From: Sipunculus nudus
Lineage: Eukaryota > Annelida > Sipuncula > Golfingiida > Sipunculidae
DNA: 64,000 nt
Assembly (NCBI GenBank): GCA_026874595.1
Contig: CM049314.1
Coordinates: forward strand, 5,122,229-5,186,228
Direction of reading: 5' to 3'
Made by a program: the position numbers and the translations under genes
Shown: in pieces, positions 32,658 through 46,814 of the stretch
Position numbering within the stretch: position 1 is the first letter of the stretch
Layout: every line of letters starts with the position of its first letter
Notes under the pieces: model-generated
The model's input: the letters and a program-made list of their open reading frames with translations, nothing else
What the model was told of the DNA's origin: nothing
The model's database searches: none

Positions 32658-34983
32658 ACCAGGGAAGATTCATAATTAAAAGTGACATTAAACGTGCATA
32701 AAGGAATTTACATTAGATGTTTTCATATATACCTATCCCAACCCTATCTAAATCTCTTCCATCAGACAAAACCGTCTTATGACAATATTTGCCTTCATGA
32801 GTTGTTATGAAACCGCCATTCTTTTGACAAACTCGAGTTAATTAATACGGCATGGTGTTATTTTACTATTATACACAGCAAGTATCTGCATATATTATGA
32901 AGTAGCAGTTCCTATTTCAAATGTGTATATAGCAAGATCTTCAAGTTTTCTTGCTGATTAATGAATTTATATCAATTGCACTGTCTCTTTTCCAATACGA
33001 ACAAAATCAATGCTTATTCCTTAACTATTATACGGTCCTAACACGCCTCCTTGGGAACACTCAATGGCTCTCATTTAGAGACTACATTTTCATCTCTTTA
33101 GCTATTGACGTAATCTAGGTTTTATAATCAGAGCCTTGTTAAGTATAGATCTAGGGCACTCTCAGCGTTTATTCACATGCGTTCGACGTACCATGTCAAA
33201 TAATTCTTTGTCACTTGAAAGCGCAAGCAGTCAATGCAAGACAGCTGCCCATAATACATAGCTCTTTTTTACTATAGTTTTTACTAAAAGCTTGGATTTA
33301 TGATAAAAAGATAATAAAATATTGACCCTGAACCTGCTGTAACCTGTAATAGAAAAGCACCTGGCTCTCGCCCCCGGACCAGTCGAAAGCTAGGCCTTAT
33401 TTTACTCAATTTTGAAGATGTTTGAGTTGGTGATTATATTAAAATATGGCAAATCTCTACAAATCATTAATTTTCAGTTTGCATTTAAGAGTCATTCCGC
33501 CTCTATGTGTGTTGCTGCTTTAAAGGATACAGTATTTTACTACAGCCCAAGAGATCCAGATGTATATACTGCTGTTAGGTTGGCGCAACCAAAGATTTTG
33601 ATAGGCTTAAATTATTTCAGTTGTTCTGTTTGCGTAAAATGCCTGTTTTGAGTTGTTCTTGATATGCGTGATAGACAAATATCTCGAAATGGCAAATATG
33701 GTGCTCGCTTCTTTGCGAGAAATGGTTACGGCAGGGGAATTTACTTTGGCCCCTTACTTTTTACAGATAAATTGATGTTCTTCTAAAATCTTTGCAAGAG
33801 AAGGGCACTGGTTGTCTCGTAGGTAACAATAATGGTAACACATGCGTCTAGGGATATTGGTGCTATATAATACAAAGAATATTATATGTATAAAGATAAA
33901 CTCAAAGGTCAGGAAATTTCCCAAATTAATATATTTATTGCTGGCAAGAAACTCAGATGGGTACCTTGTACTGAATATTAGGCCGATCGCATCAGAAACG
34001 ACTTTGAAGACATAAGTGAACTGCAGAAAAAGCGGGGTATTTTCTTTATAGCTGTATCCCTCGACAAGTTGTTAACAATATCGACAAGTCTTATTTTACA
34101 TCGTTTTATGGATGTATATTTTACATCTTTTTTATTGGAACATGAGACATAAAATATAACGTATATATAATAAGTGCATATAACAGAGGTTTACGTGCTG
34201 TCTGGAAACTACCCTAAATTGTAGATACACCTATTGTGTTTTCAGTGGCTGGAAGTATCCCCTTGAGCATGCTGACAGAACAGATTTAACTATATGATAT
34301 TATGTGTTCACAGGTCTAATAATATACTTGGTTTTCTTATAGCTCTCAGAGGGAAACATGATCTGTCTTATGTTAATGGTAACAAACTAGGTTTTTTATG
34401 TGAACAATATTAAGCTGATGTACATACGATTGTATTTAATGAAATGTTTTGCAAAGTAATGTCGCCGGAAATCCGAGAAGAGGCTATTTCGTTCTTGAAC
34501 GTTGATACGTATGCAAATGTTACCGTACAGTGGCCAACACATACAGCCACAGTAAATCATATTCCCACTTGTATTTAGAATACTCACAATTCCCTCCCTA
34601 ATTGCGACGAACCAGTGTTTTGAACGATTGACCGGCACTTACAGTGTAAAAATCACGTTTAATTAGATCTTATATAGAACATCCTTTGATGTTTGCAACA
34701 TATGCTCTTCGATAAACCAATTGTGTAAAATGTCACAAATAAATGCTTTCCCATGTTTGATCCTCAAATGGCAGATGGTTGCAAGTTTTGCCAACAGTGT
34801 AGAGCTAGTAGAAAATTAGAGTTTCAGGCCAAAACGGAATTTAAATAAAGAAAACAGCTCTGCGACCAGAAACAAACCATTTCTATGCCGAATTCGTATA
34901 TACGTGTCTTTCAGGATTTGGGGTGGTCACAGCGGTTGTTTGAGCTCTTGTTGTTGACTGCTTCTGTTTGTTGTAGTTTTCAC
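32658..34983. other. Upstream of the repeat array; possible decayed element
   Basis: I saw no confident gene. A plus-strand stretch at about 33660-34140 translates in pieces, with stops, to phrases such as RFFARNGYGRGIYFGP, GKKLRWVPCTEY and FEDISELQKKRG. This looks like a worn coding remnant, but I could not identify the family. Confidence 0.4.
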
Positions 34984-35064
34984 GGTTGTTGTTAGCTGCT
35001 GTGTAGTGGAAGTGTCTTCGGGAGACGTGGTTGTCGGTCCAGAAGTGGTTTTTGGCCTCAAAAG
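34984..35064 (-). pseudogene. Linker exon of the decayed lectin copy
   Basis: A Thr-rich open exon of 27 codons with KTTSGPTTTSPEDTSTTQQ, phase 0 on both sides, acceptor GACATCAG and donor GTGAAA. Its character and phase match the linker exons of genes A and B, and its position upstream of the two decayed CTLD exons fits the same gene order. The exon itself is not visibly broken. I found no PAN exon upstream. Confidence 0.6.
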
Positions 35065-35859
35065 CTGATGTCTTAAAAGGAATAGAATCCAGACCATTTT
35101 TGAAAATGTACGACAATATTAAATATTTAATGCATTAGGTCTTTGTATTCTATGAACTACCTGCTACCTTAATTTAAACCCGTGGCCGTAACCAGTTTGT
35201 ATAATTTTGCTAAATAGGTACTCTGTAAACCTAGGTGTGAATATAATTTCAACAAGTTGTAAGCAGTTATATATATATATCTGTATTCTGATTTTACTTT
35301 CATGTCTGTTTTGACATCTGTTATATTCTTAACATTTTCTATAAAATAAAATATTATGAATATGGAAGCATAAATAAAGCATTTTAACCAAGGTCTTTCA
35401 GTATGTGTAAAAAGTTTCGACAACAGCCCAAGATTTTGTCTGTATCTATAAATAGCTTTAGCAGACTGCCAACTGATTTAGATGAGGCAAAAGGTCAAAC
35501 GTTCAGTCAGTGCAGCCCGGTACAGGTCAGTAGCTACACCTTGCACTCAGCCGCAGTTGACCTAGGGGTCAACTCCCTTCCTCAGCTGAACCAAATCAAA
35601 TTTGATGTATCGGCCTGAAATGCTGACATGTACATACATCTTTGATGGCTGTCACAACCTACAATGATTATGCATAGTGTATGTCCCTGTTTATATCAAA
35701 TAATATGATATTTCAGCCTGAAATTGGGCATTTCTGTTCATTTCGGATAGTTTCGTCATATACAAGACTTGTGGCGCAACCTACAATTGTTTTTGGGTTT
35801 CATGCATCGGTGCATATAGCTTAAGATAATTTTGAAGTATTTGTCTGAAAATTTGCATG

Positions 35860-36030
35860 ACCATAGATCATGGAAGAAAACTGGAGGTGCCACTAACAAT
35901 CATTTTTAGCTCAGCTGACTGTAAGTCATCTGAGCAATAGTCATGGTCCTTTGTCGTCAACCGTAGAATCATCCGACCATACGTCCGTTAACAGAGCACG
36001 TTTTGAAACATTTTGAAGAATCCAAAATTC
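35860..36030 (-). mobile_element. Inverted end fragment of the 340-bp repeat family
   Basis: TTTTTAGCTCAGCTGACTG and TAAGTCATCTGAGC (about 35905-35935) are the reverse complement of the terminus at 32620-32657. CGTCCGTTAACAGAGCAC follows. Just before it, GATCATGGA and GGTGCCAC resemble the internal core in the inverse sense. Confidence 0.6.
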
Positions 36031-38195
36031 GGCAATCAGTCACATGCCCCCTGAATACCCTACCATGCCTATATTGGGTCACTAGGACTTCGTTCCTTTG
36101 AGATATTAAGGGTAACACTCAATTTTCCATTAAAAAAACATTGTTCCACTTTAAGACTGCCTAATATCAACACCAATTCGTTTTTTATCATATTCAAAAT
36201 ACATATTTCTCTATATGTTTCCAATGAATATATACCTTAAATAAGGTCACTATTGTGTAGTTTCCTGAAGTTACTATCATAGAGAGCCTCCCCTCGCCCC
36301 CCCCCCCCCCCCACACCTCCCTTCCTCCACCCAATTCTGTCGAAAGACCTGTACCAAAAAAGATGAATCTTATATTTATTCATTGCAACCAGCAGTAACC
36401 TCATAGACTCCTTCCCCTTCCTGCCCCTTCAATACACCGGACTTATAAACAAGATAAGTTAATGTGTTTTATAATACTTTGGCTCATGTCGCTTATAATA
36501 TAATTTACAGGGTTTCATTTTATCAGGGCCATTTCCTCTTAGCTTATCAAATATATATTTATATTTATTGCATTTGCTAAAATTTTCCAACTTCATTGAG
36601 CGACGTAGCCGATGGTCCATTGTTGTGTTGTATATATCTGTGCAAGCATACTCGGAGGGACGTTGTGTAATTGGTGCTTTGACAGGAGTTCAAAATGTTC
36701 TGTACTTGTTTTGTTCATGTACGTGTCACACTTGTACTTGAAAAGTAATCAAGTCCTTTTCAAATAAAGGTAAAGTATGTTATCATGGAAGCAATATACG
36801 AAATGTATATCCCATTGCACAGGTTCACATAAGGCCTTGAGGCCTTGCTTTTTTAAATAAAATTCTGATTCTCATATAATAAGAAGTTATACTTTGTTCA
36901 ATGTTTCTATATTTTCAAAATAAAAGATGATACAGATGGCCTCTTGATATTATGCAATGATTTAATTAAATTACAATGACGTGATCGTTGATGGGCGATA
37001 TTAGGTGATTTTACTCATTTTATTTCCCTTTTGTGTAACTTCAAGAGCTTGAAAACTAGTAATTTTGCTGAAAATATGCCATATCAATGTTAATTGTTAG
37101 AAAGAGATGTCAGGCAGTCAAAACATTTGAATAAAATATTTATTTTTGCATAATATATTTATACTAAAAAAACTGTTTTTTTTTTTTTTAATTTTGAAAT
37201 AAAATACAAAATTGAAATATATTTTAATATTTACCTTATATAATTCATCAACATTCATTTGGGTTTATGTAAAAGATATGTATTACCTTTATAACAGCAC
37301 TTGGTAAACATACTGTTGCCCAGACCTGTCCCGATCCATATCTCACCAAAATATAAAATGTATACAAAACAATGCAACTATTTTAAAGATGGCCGTCAAA
37401 AAACATTTAGCTTGGCATGCTGCACGTCCATCACATGTTTTCATACAGTTCGGATAACGTAGTAACTAAAAAGCATAACGGCATTTAGTCCCCCCCCCCC
37501 CCCCCCCCCCATCTGGTAGTAAACTCCATATTTTGAGGTCTGGCTCATTGGCTACTACAATCCTTAACTCTATCAGTATCTTCCCTTTTCGCCTTATATA
37601 TCTAAATGTTTACCGACTCAATATGTCAAACTTTATCGTTGCTGAGGGAGCAAGTGCAGGCCGTATTTTTTTTTTTTTTTTTTAGACCTGTGTCTGGCTC
37701 GATCGTCGACTTCACTTTCAATCAATCAACACATCAGACACTGTGGAATTTTTCATTTATTCATGCCTGGGCTGACATTGGCATATAAACATATATGAAA
37801 AGCGGAAAAGAATGCAACAACTAAGACGATCATAAGAATAAATATAGGAGAAGATAAGAGAGTAGAGTTAAAAGTAATCCGCATGATTATCTCAGATTGA
37901 CTAGATTGTGTTGAGAAACTGGTTTCCTCAAGGTCTTAAGAGTAGGCAGTGGACACATATAATGCTCATAGTGATTTCCAGTGATATAACAATGAAATCA
38001 ACGCACGCTGTGAGGTCTTTAGAGTCTCCTGTAAATGTAAATTCTGATTGGTTTGTAAAAAAAATATGTACATTTATCATGGTTTTAAACAAATAGAACT
38101 GTTTTGAGTATGTAAAACTTACACGTAAATTAAAATTTATGAATTGAACAGTGATTCACCTTTGACTAGGTAACCAGGTTTGTTAACCAGTTATG
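36031..38195. other. AT-rich non-coding stretch
   Basis: I saw no gene. There are long C homopolymers at about 36298-36312 and 37490-37510, and T/A-rich runs. Nothing else was recognised. Confidence 0.5.
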
Positions 38196-39905
38196 TACAG
38201 CAGAGGCAGGGAGACTATATGTCGACTGAACATTGTTACGTCAGCAGAGTAAGGGAGACACTATGTCGACTGAACATTGTTACGTCAGCAGAGTAAGGGA
38301 GACACTATGTCGACTGAACATTGTTACGTCAGCAGAGTAAGGGAGACACTATGTCGACTGAACATTGTTACGTCAGCAGATTAAGGGAGACACTATGTCG
38401 ACTGAACATTGTTACGTCAGCAGTAAGGGAGACACTATTTCGACTGAACATTGTTACGTCAGCAGAGTAAGGGAGACACTATGTCGACTGAACATTGTTA
38501 CGTCAGCAGAGTAAGGGGGACACTATGTCGACTGAACATTGTTACGTCAGCAGAGTAAGGGGGACACTATGTCGACTGAACATTGTTACGTCAGCAGAGT
38601 AAGGGAGACACTATGTCGACTGAACATTGTTACGTCAGCAGAGTAAGGGAGACACTATGTCGACTGAACATTGTTACGTCAGCAGAGTAAGGGAGACACT
38701 ATGTCGACTGAACATTGTTACGTCAGCAGAGTAAGGGAGACACTATGTCGACTGAACATTGTTACGTCAGCAGAGTAAGGGAGACACTATGTCGACTGAA
38801 CATTGTTACGTCAGCAGAGTAAGGGAGACACTATGTCGCAGAACATTGTTACGTCAGCAGAGTAAGGGAGACTATATGTCGACTGAACATTGTTACGTCA
38901 GCAGAGTAAGGCAGATACTCTGTCGACTGAATATTGTTATGTCAGTAGAGTAAGGAAGATACTCTGTCGACTGAACATTATTATGTCAGCAGAGAAAAGA
39001 AGATACTCTGTCGACTGAACATTGTTATGTCAGCAGAGTAAGGAAGATACTCTGTCGACTGAATATTGTTATGTCAGCAGAGTAAGGAAGATACTCTGTC
39101 GACTGAACATTATTATGTCAGCAGAGTAAGGAAGATACTGAGTCGACTGAATATTGTTATGTCAGCAGAGTAAGGAAGATACTCTGTCGACTGAATATTG
39201 TTATGTCAGCAGAGTAAGGAAGATACTCTGTCGACTTAATATTGTTATGTCAGCAGAGTAAGGAAGATACTCTGTCGACTGAATATTGTTATGTCAGCAG
39301 AGTAAGGAAGATACTCTGTCGACTGAATATTGTTATGTCAGTAGAGTAAGGAAGATACTCTGTCGACTGAATATTGTTATATCAGCAGAGTAAGGAAGAT
39401 ACTCTGTCGACTGAATATTGTTATGTCAGCAGAGTTAGGAAGATACTCTGTCGATTGAATATTGTCATGTACTGCTGAGTAAGGAAGATACTCTGTCGAC
39501 TGAATGTTTTTTATGAACTGCAGAGTAAGGAAGATACTCCGTCGACTGAAAATTCTTATGTTATGCAGAGTAAGGAAGATACTCTGTCGACTGAATATTC
39601 TTATGTTATGCAGAGTAAGGAAGATACTCTGTCAACTGAATATTGCTATGTACTGCAGAGTAAGGAAGATGCTCTGTCGACTGTATGTATTTATGAACTG
39701 CAGATTAAGGAAGATACTCTGTCGACTGAATATTGTTATGCCAGCAGATTAAGGAAGATACTCTGTCGACTGAATGTTTTTATGAACTGCAGAGTAAGGA
39801 GAATACTCTGTCGACTGAATATTGTAATTTACTGCAGAGTTAGGGAGATCCTCTGTCGACTAAATGTTGACGTGTACAGCAGAGTCAGAAAGATACTCTG
39901 TCGAA
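38196..39905 (+). repeat. 44/45-bp minisatellite, about 39 units
   Basis: The unit is CAGCAGAGTAAGG plus GAGACACTATGTCGACTGAA plus CATTGTTACGT. There are three successive variants. Near-identical units with GGGAGACACTAT and ACATTGTTACG occupy about 38196-38890. Units with GGAAGATACTCT and ATATTGTTATG occupy about 38890-39470. Units lengthened to 45 bp, with CTGCAGAGTAAGG, occupy about 39470-39905. Almost every unit has a GTCGAC. The open frames across it are by-products, since a 44-bp unit shifts frame at each repeat. Confidence 0.95.
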
Positions 39906-40675
39906 TCGAAAATTGTTTGTGTCAATGCAAGTTTACCAGACCTTGCAACGACAGTGGTATTAGAAACTGAATTATGGACACAAGCCTCAGTGAATAGAAA
40001 TCTGGTTGTGTAAACCAATGGAAACCAGTTCAAACAAGAGAAAAAAAAGATTTCTGTATATGGCATTAACTTCAGTATTTCATTTATCAGTAAATGTTGC
40101 GTGCCTAGTGCATTAGGTATATACATCTAGAGCAAGCAATGTTCATCCCTCTTATAAAATATGTAAAAGTTTTGTTCATAAAAATCTGTCTATTTAATTT
40201 CTATTTTTTGCATGGAAAACGGATAGGACCCATATAACTAAATATTTGATAAATTCCTATCAAAAGTTAAGTTGTGTTTATATTGTCAAAATATTTATAG
40301 AACTTCTAGTCTCTGCATGTCTCTGAATAGATGTACAGTTCCCCAAAGGCCTGAAATAACATAACTATATCGGCTATGAAACGGTTTCTGTTATATTGTT
40401 GTTTGGTCATCTTTACGTGATTTACATGATGTAAGATAACTTGTGCCTGCATTTTTATGTTACAGGACATTGTTCTATTATACAACAGTTAACATTAATT
40501 TCCGTTATGAGGATTAGCATAATACCAAATTATAATGCCAGCATACAGTTGTTTCTATGCATCACCGGAGTGCAATATGCTGTGCAATGGGAATTGAAAT
40601 TATAAAGGGATATAAATGTATAACCCACCATGAGTAATCTTAGTTGCATGCTTCTTTAAAAAAAATATGCAATCA
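39906..40675. other. Non-coding stretch between minisatellite and SINE
   Basis: I saw no gene or repeat here. Confidence 0.5.
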
Positions 40676-41000
40676 GGTTTCTACTGTGGCTCAGGGGTAG
40701 AGGGCAGGACTCAAAGCCGGGAGATCGTGAGTTCGAATATAGGTTCGAAGCGGTGAGATTGTTCACGGTCGGCCCGAATCCGGGGTGAGTGCTCGCATGC
40801 TTAATGGGAAGGCCGTGGCCGACGGCCGTGTTTTCCTCACAAACGAGTCCGCATCCGGGGGTACCTCGGTGGTATGACCAAGCAATGTGGACGACTACAC
40901 ATCCAGGTCCCGCAGGTGCAGTAGTCACCGGGTTTGGTTAACAGCTGCATATAAATTGAGAGGAACCGAGTGCGACACCGGAAAGAAATTCTGCAGATGT
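40676..41000 (+). mobile_element. tRNA-derived SINE
   Basis: The 5' head has an A-box (TGGCTCAGGGG, about 40687) and a B-box (GAGTTCGAATA, about 40729) at tRNA-like spacing, as needed for RNA polymerase III. A body follows with GCGGTGAGATTGTTCACGGT, GGGTGAGTGCTCGCATG and GGGAAGGCCGTGGCC. Body pieces recur at about 12905-13040 and inside the CAGGGG-type transposons, so it is dispersed. The 3' limit is estimated. Confidence 0.75.
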
Positions 41001-42722
41001 AAATATATTTAGGTAAGCTAGCATTAAAAATTGGAGTCGGTAATAAAAAGCAGTATCGTGTATACTGCAAGACTAAAAAGCATACTTGTTACATTAATAC
41101 TTAGAATCATGCTAACTTCAGGTAGAAACTCAATAATTAGTCACGCAAACTGAAATTAACAGTTCCTCATTTACTAGAATGAACTTTCCAACAAGCAGTT
41201 TGTTTTTCTCCAACTGTACACAGAAAATGAAACCATAGGGTAAAAAAATGAAATGAAGAAAAAAGAATGAAAGGAGCACAAGAAAAGGCTTTGCCAAGAA
41301 GAAAAGTACAACGTAATAATAGCGCTGTTCACATCGACCCATAGCGCTGTTCACATTGTTCAACACAGCGGGAGCTGAATGAAGACAAAAGGCCAAAACA
41401 TTGAGAAGAGGCATACAACCCTGCTCTACCTATTACTCCACTGAAAAGTCATTTACCATGCGTTGACAGCGTTTAACGATGGGATATTCCAGGCGTGTTA
41501 TCGAATAAAATAACCAATTTTAAAAGATTGTATATCTGCTATGGCTCTAAAAAACAGCAGAAAACGGTTTCTTTTCATCAATACAATTTAACCCTTACTA
41601 TAAATGTCGTATATGTAATATGCCTATGGTATAATAATAAAATATGCAATTAGCATTTAATTATCGAACGGGTAGAAGGAAGAGCAAATTAATCACCTGA
41701 ATTATACTAACATGTATATATACAAAAGATACAATATATATTGTAGCATTTGACCTGCGAACAAATAATTTGATTTGCATCCAGATTTCTGCGTGAGGAA
41801 ACAATGGGTGCTGCAAGAGCAAGGTAAATTTATGTTTCTGCATTCGAACCTGATTCCAAATGTAATTGCACAGCGATGTTCTCTCTTAATTAGCGAATTT
41901 GTTTTTTTTTTCACGTTGCTTCTCATAATTAGGCCCTTTAAGAAAAGTGCGGGTTCAGTTATTGTACATCTACCCTTGTGTCACAGAGGTACTGATATCC
42001 GTGTCAAATGATATATTAAGGTAAATGAACATGTAACGTGAATTCAGATATCATGATACTGGTTAAAGTAGACTTTTTTAAAATAGGATTCGTTAAAGAC
42101 TTTATTTTAAAATGCTTAGCTGGATTTTATGTAATTAAACGCATTTGTAATTACCAGTGCAAAGTAGCGTTGAAAGGCATCGTTGATATGGTAATGTATT
42201 GAAAAGAAGTAGGTTGCTTAAATGTTTAATAGACAGTTATTGTAGGGGTTGTCATTAACTCCGCCACGTGCTCTTCATGCACGGATTACAGTTGTGAGGT
42301 ATATACGGTGTTTTAATGATGTCAATATACAAGGTCTCGCAAATCTTGTTAATAATGCCTCCTATTGCAAGGGCATCACAGGTATTTCTAACAGTGGCAA
42401 TATTAGTTCATTGGGGTGCACAGCAACAGTTTCAGTGTTTTAAGTATGTGCAACGGACATACGCCAAGGGGTATGGCGTAACATACCCTGAGTAGGAACT
42501 GGAATCTTTCTAGGAAGTAGGCCCTTATGGCATACGTGCCGTGGAGCTTGACATGGCCGTAGAATTTATTAATATTTTTGTTAATTTTCTTCCTGATAGT
42601 TTTTTTTCCCGGGTGGGAAAATATCGCCGAGGCCGAAAAGCGCAAGGCGCAGAGTGGGTGTACTGTCAACCTGATGAAAGAGCGGACTCCCGGGATGACG
42701 AGACGTCTTGTGAGAAGCAAAC
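41001..42722. other. Non-coding stretch before the GGGCCTG-ended element
   Basis: No confident gene. TAGCGCTGTTCACAT occurs twice, 19 bp apart, near 41322 and 41341. A GC-richer patch at about 42620-42722 has open frames on both strands but no convincing splice sites. Confidence 0.45.
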
Positions 42723-44029
42723 CAGGGGCCTGTATCCCGAAGCCCTCGTTAAAACCCTCTTAACGAGAGCTTAACCAGATGATAACGAGGGGTATAGCGA
42801 GCAGTTAACGGTCGTATCTCGAAGCACCGGTTAGGCCCACGTTAAGTCCTCGTTAGATTTCTCTAGCGACATCGTTACGGTATTGTTCTCTGTGGGTACA
42901 CGGACTTCAGCGAGTGCCTCGTTAACCTTATTATCACACGTCCTCCCCAAAAAATGGTGTTTTGTTTCTAAAAAATAGCATTTACGATGGCAACCTCACG
43001 TCTGAACATACGCAGTTGCTTTGAATGGTTTGACTTAGAAAAATGGTAAAAAGCTGAACTTAATGTTATTCAATGCGTCAGAGTCTGTAGAATGACATTT
43101 TCAAAACCCGCTCAAATCTGCATTGGGAATTTTTTAGAGCGGCTATCAATTTTAAAATTTAAAATAAATAAAAAATTACATTGAATGTACCTTATTACGT
43201 TATATAAGTTGCCGATTTTCACAGCCATGCACATTTCGCACGTCAGAGTCATTTATAGAAATGCACTTGATATAGCGACTCTACAAGATTGGACCACAAA
43301 ACGATATTTTTAATTCAAAGTTTTAACATAAGAATATAAAGATTAAATTACAAAACTATCATAGGTCAAAATCAAGTAACTACAAGATTGTCTGTGTACT
43401 GTATAGGTATCGCCTTACTGGATTATGTTTCTGTGCATTGTCATTGTATCTGTTTTTGTGCAGTGTGATTGTTTGTTATGTGTATATATAGTTTCACATG
43501 TTCATTATTTGGTACTGTCCATATGTTGTTTCAGGTGTTTAATAAAGAAATCAAATTTTAAACACATATGAAAATAGATTCATTTTCAATGTTGATGGAG
43601 CGTTTTGTGTTAAACCAGGAAAACATTCACAGTACACATTTTGGTCCCATTAAAAGCATTTATTAATTAAGCTTCTATTTTAAATCTTTAAAATCAAATA
43701 TGATATAATTTAAAATAAATCTTTAAATATGGGTATATTTAAAATATCCATATTCTGTGAAACCATGTAAGCATTGTTCTAAATATGAATTTAGTTACTG
43801 AACAGACTAAAACCATGTAGCAAATGTTGTCTCTAGTTTTTTTTAATTAAATATATTTGCTTTCAAAATAATTGGCTTTAAGTAAATTTAAAGGATTAAA
43901 AGTGTTTTGTTTAACATAACTCTGCTCGGTGTGGTACACAAAAACTATATACAATGACTGGAGAGCTCCGTTTCTCATTTTCTTTTATTCTGTCAAAATT
44001 AATCCCATTCCGTTAATCTAGAAAGTTTC

Positions 44030-44032
<3 letters not shown>

Positions 44033-44102
<70 letters not shown>

Positions 44103-44110
44103 ATATATAT
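44033..44110. repeat. (TA)n microsatellite
   Basis: A TA tract of almost 80 bp with one TTTA interruption. A second tract follows at 44161-44199 and an imperfect one at about 44765-44815. Confidence 0.95.
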
Positions 44111-44156
44111 GTAACCTATGTTGAGCACTTAAATTCGATTGTTTGGACAAAATAAC

Positions 44157-44160
<4 letters not shown>

Positions 44161-44199
<39 letters not shown>
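44161..44199. repeat. (TA)n microsatellite
   Basis: A TA tract of about 39 bp, followed by GTATGTATATATATACAAG. Confidence 0.95.
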
Positions 44200-44207
<8 letters not shown>

Positions 44208-44771
44208 ATATATACAAGTATATATAAAATCGTTAGCGATCTTTGTTCAAAGCTGTCGCTCTGACAAATTCCATAATCGCATGATACATGTTTTTACATT
44301 GAATGTTCCCTTCACGTTTCCCTTCGATAATTTTAAATTATTAATTCGGGTTCTGTGTAAATTTGAATTTTTTATACTATTATCCCAGAGAATGGTGTTT
44401 TGATATTTAAATATTCTTTGAAAACTTTAAAATTCGCACATATTCAAAAATCGCATATACCAATAATGAGGAAAGCATTGAAAACTCTAAAATCTCTAAA
44501 AAAAAAACTTTAATTTTCGGAACTGGTCCACAATGTCTGTATTTCTGATATATACTCGTATACTCGATATACTCGTAGTATTTTTATACATACAAACGTT
44601 TAGGTTTTTTTTCGAACTTGGCTAAATCTTCAGTTGTATCAAGGAAAGTCTACACCGAGGGATGCACCATCTTAATGAACAAGTACCCCTAGATAGAATA
44701 TTTCTCTTCAATTAAAATATACCGGATGGGTAACATATAGTAAACATTCAACAGACAACCCTTATATATAA

Positions 44772-44804
<33 letters not shown>

Positions 44805-46191
44805 ATATATATATAACGTTTAAGTTGCTGAGATTGTATAAATATTACGTCTTGACCTTATTTGCCAACTCTGGAATTGATTTACTGCGACCAATATGAA
44901 GAAATGTAAGATATATTCATCATACTAAGTACACAATCATAAACAGATATATACAACTACCTCTTATATATCGATTTGGAAAGTATACTGAAAAGGACTG
45001 GAAATTGAATTGTTTGAGTGTACAGATTGGCCTAAACTCACCAGACAGTGCACGACCATTAAGTTAGTATGGTATGTGGTAATACAGTATTTGGATAAAT
45101 TATTTGAAAATTGTTTACTGATGAGTTTTATGGAATTTAAACCTAGTGATTTTGGCTATATAGGTCATGATATTTTTATGTTTTAAAATAATGCATTAGT
45201 TATTCACATAAAATATTAATTTTCTTGCAACAACTAATCAAGGGGTAGGGGTTTGAGCTCTGGTATGAATGAGACTGTGTCACATTTGGTGCTGTGAGGG
45301 TTCATTTGATCAATAGATGAGCACCAGGGCAGGGGCTGCAGAATCTTGACAAAATAAAATTAACCTTAGAACTGATAAAGTAAGTTAATTAATCCGTTTC
45401 TCTGCCAACTGAGTCTAAAAACTTCATGAAATACAGCCCTTAGCAGACACCTTACGTATATACATTAAGCGCTCACAAAGTAAGTTCAGATATCTTTCAC
45501 AAGGTTCAAATCTAAAACATGTTATGTTTATTATTTTGGAGTGTCCAAATTGAAATTTAAACATTGACACGAAGAAATATGACTTTGCAGATATTTCGGT
45601 TTCCAGATTCGTTAATATATCCTATGACTATATCATCTACATCTCAAAATGCCTGCAATAATTAAAATATATTATAATAATGTATTTATAATGTATTTAT
45701 TCTCTATAATAACAGAAACTATACGAAAATGTTATACGAAAATATGTTATATGAGAATATGAAAATAGAGTGACAACCTAGAAATACGTTATTTAAATAT
45801 GTTGCACTTTAAATTGAAAAGCCACAAAACAACAATGTACGCCTTTTTGTTGTTTTCAGTTTTAATGATTATTTTCTTTATTAGGCTGTCCACATCAAAC
45901 ATTTTCAAGAGCTCGTATTAATATGCGTGACTCATTTCATATGACAATAAGCCTGATAATTTCCAGATAAAGTGTTCACTCACTTGAAATATAAACACTG
46001 TACGATATTAAATATTTACAAATATATAAAGATATGTATATATAATATATATATGTTTAATTAAAAAATGTAATTTTAATTTAATATTCTCTCGGTAAAA
46101 TTGAAAAATATAGTTTGGTAATCGATATTAGTTAATGAAAATAGCTATTTTTTTACAGTTGAAGGGTTTTACAGAAAAAGCATTGTCTTTA

Positions 46192-46194
<3 letters not shown>

Positions 46195-46235
<41 letters not shown>
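46195..46235. repeat. (TA)n microsatellite
   Basis: A TA tract of about 40 bp inside the 5.3 kb element. Confidence 0.95.
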
Positions 46236-46236
<1 letters not shown>

Positions 46237-46814
46237 TTAAAGAAATCTTTGGACTTGTTTGTTTATTATCAAGATTGGATATATTAATATTTTCTTCTAC
46301 TGGAGAGATTTGTCTCTTGTTCTTTTTAGTAAATTTTGTAATCTTTGATAAATCTAATCATGTTCCACCGTACTTGAGACCTCGCGCTATCCTGCACGAA
46401 AAGGAAGGCATTTCCATCAAAAATGTATACAAGGCCTTAGGTTTTATGACCTTGATAATATGATAGTATTTCTCGGAGGTTCACAGCAAGGAAGAATAAC
46501 ATTTCCTATAAACACATGTTCTTAGGTTAAACTAGTAGTTGACCCATACCTAAAGAGATCTTTATCGCATGTATATTAATGATAAGAAGTTGCATAACAA
46601 AGAGCGACATTTCCGTATCATGTATACTATTTTAGGTTTCACAGACAGTTATGGCTATGAAAGGTCCGCTCAGTCTTACAGAGACTTTAATTTAATTTAA
46701 TATTTTAATTACCTTATCTAAAGAGGTTAATTTTTCTACCTGTCTTTCGTCTGTTTTCTGGGTTTTTTTTTAAATTAACTGCTTCATGTAAACGAAACGT
46801 TATTTAGAGATTAA

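Noticed and set aside
33412-33651. 79-codon plus-strand frame
   Set aside because: There is no signal peptide, domain or splice support. It was left only as part of the worn-remnant observation nearby.
38196-39905. CRISPR-like regular repeats
   Set aside because: The whole 44/45-bp unit repeats with no unique spacers, and the context is eukaryotic. It is a minisatellite.
39504-39970. Open frames of 82 and 135 codons with a repeated CRVRKIL motif
   Set aside because: They exist only because the minisatellite unit becomes 45 bp here. There is no start context, splice site or homology.
42541-42774. Open frames on both strands next to the 5.3 kb element
   Set aside because: They run into the element's end, lack splice sites and show no recognisable domain.
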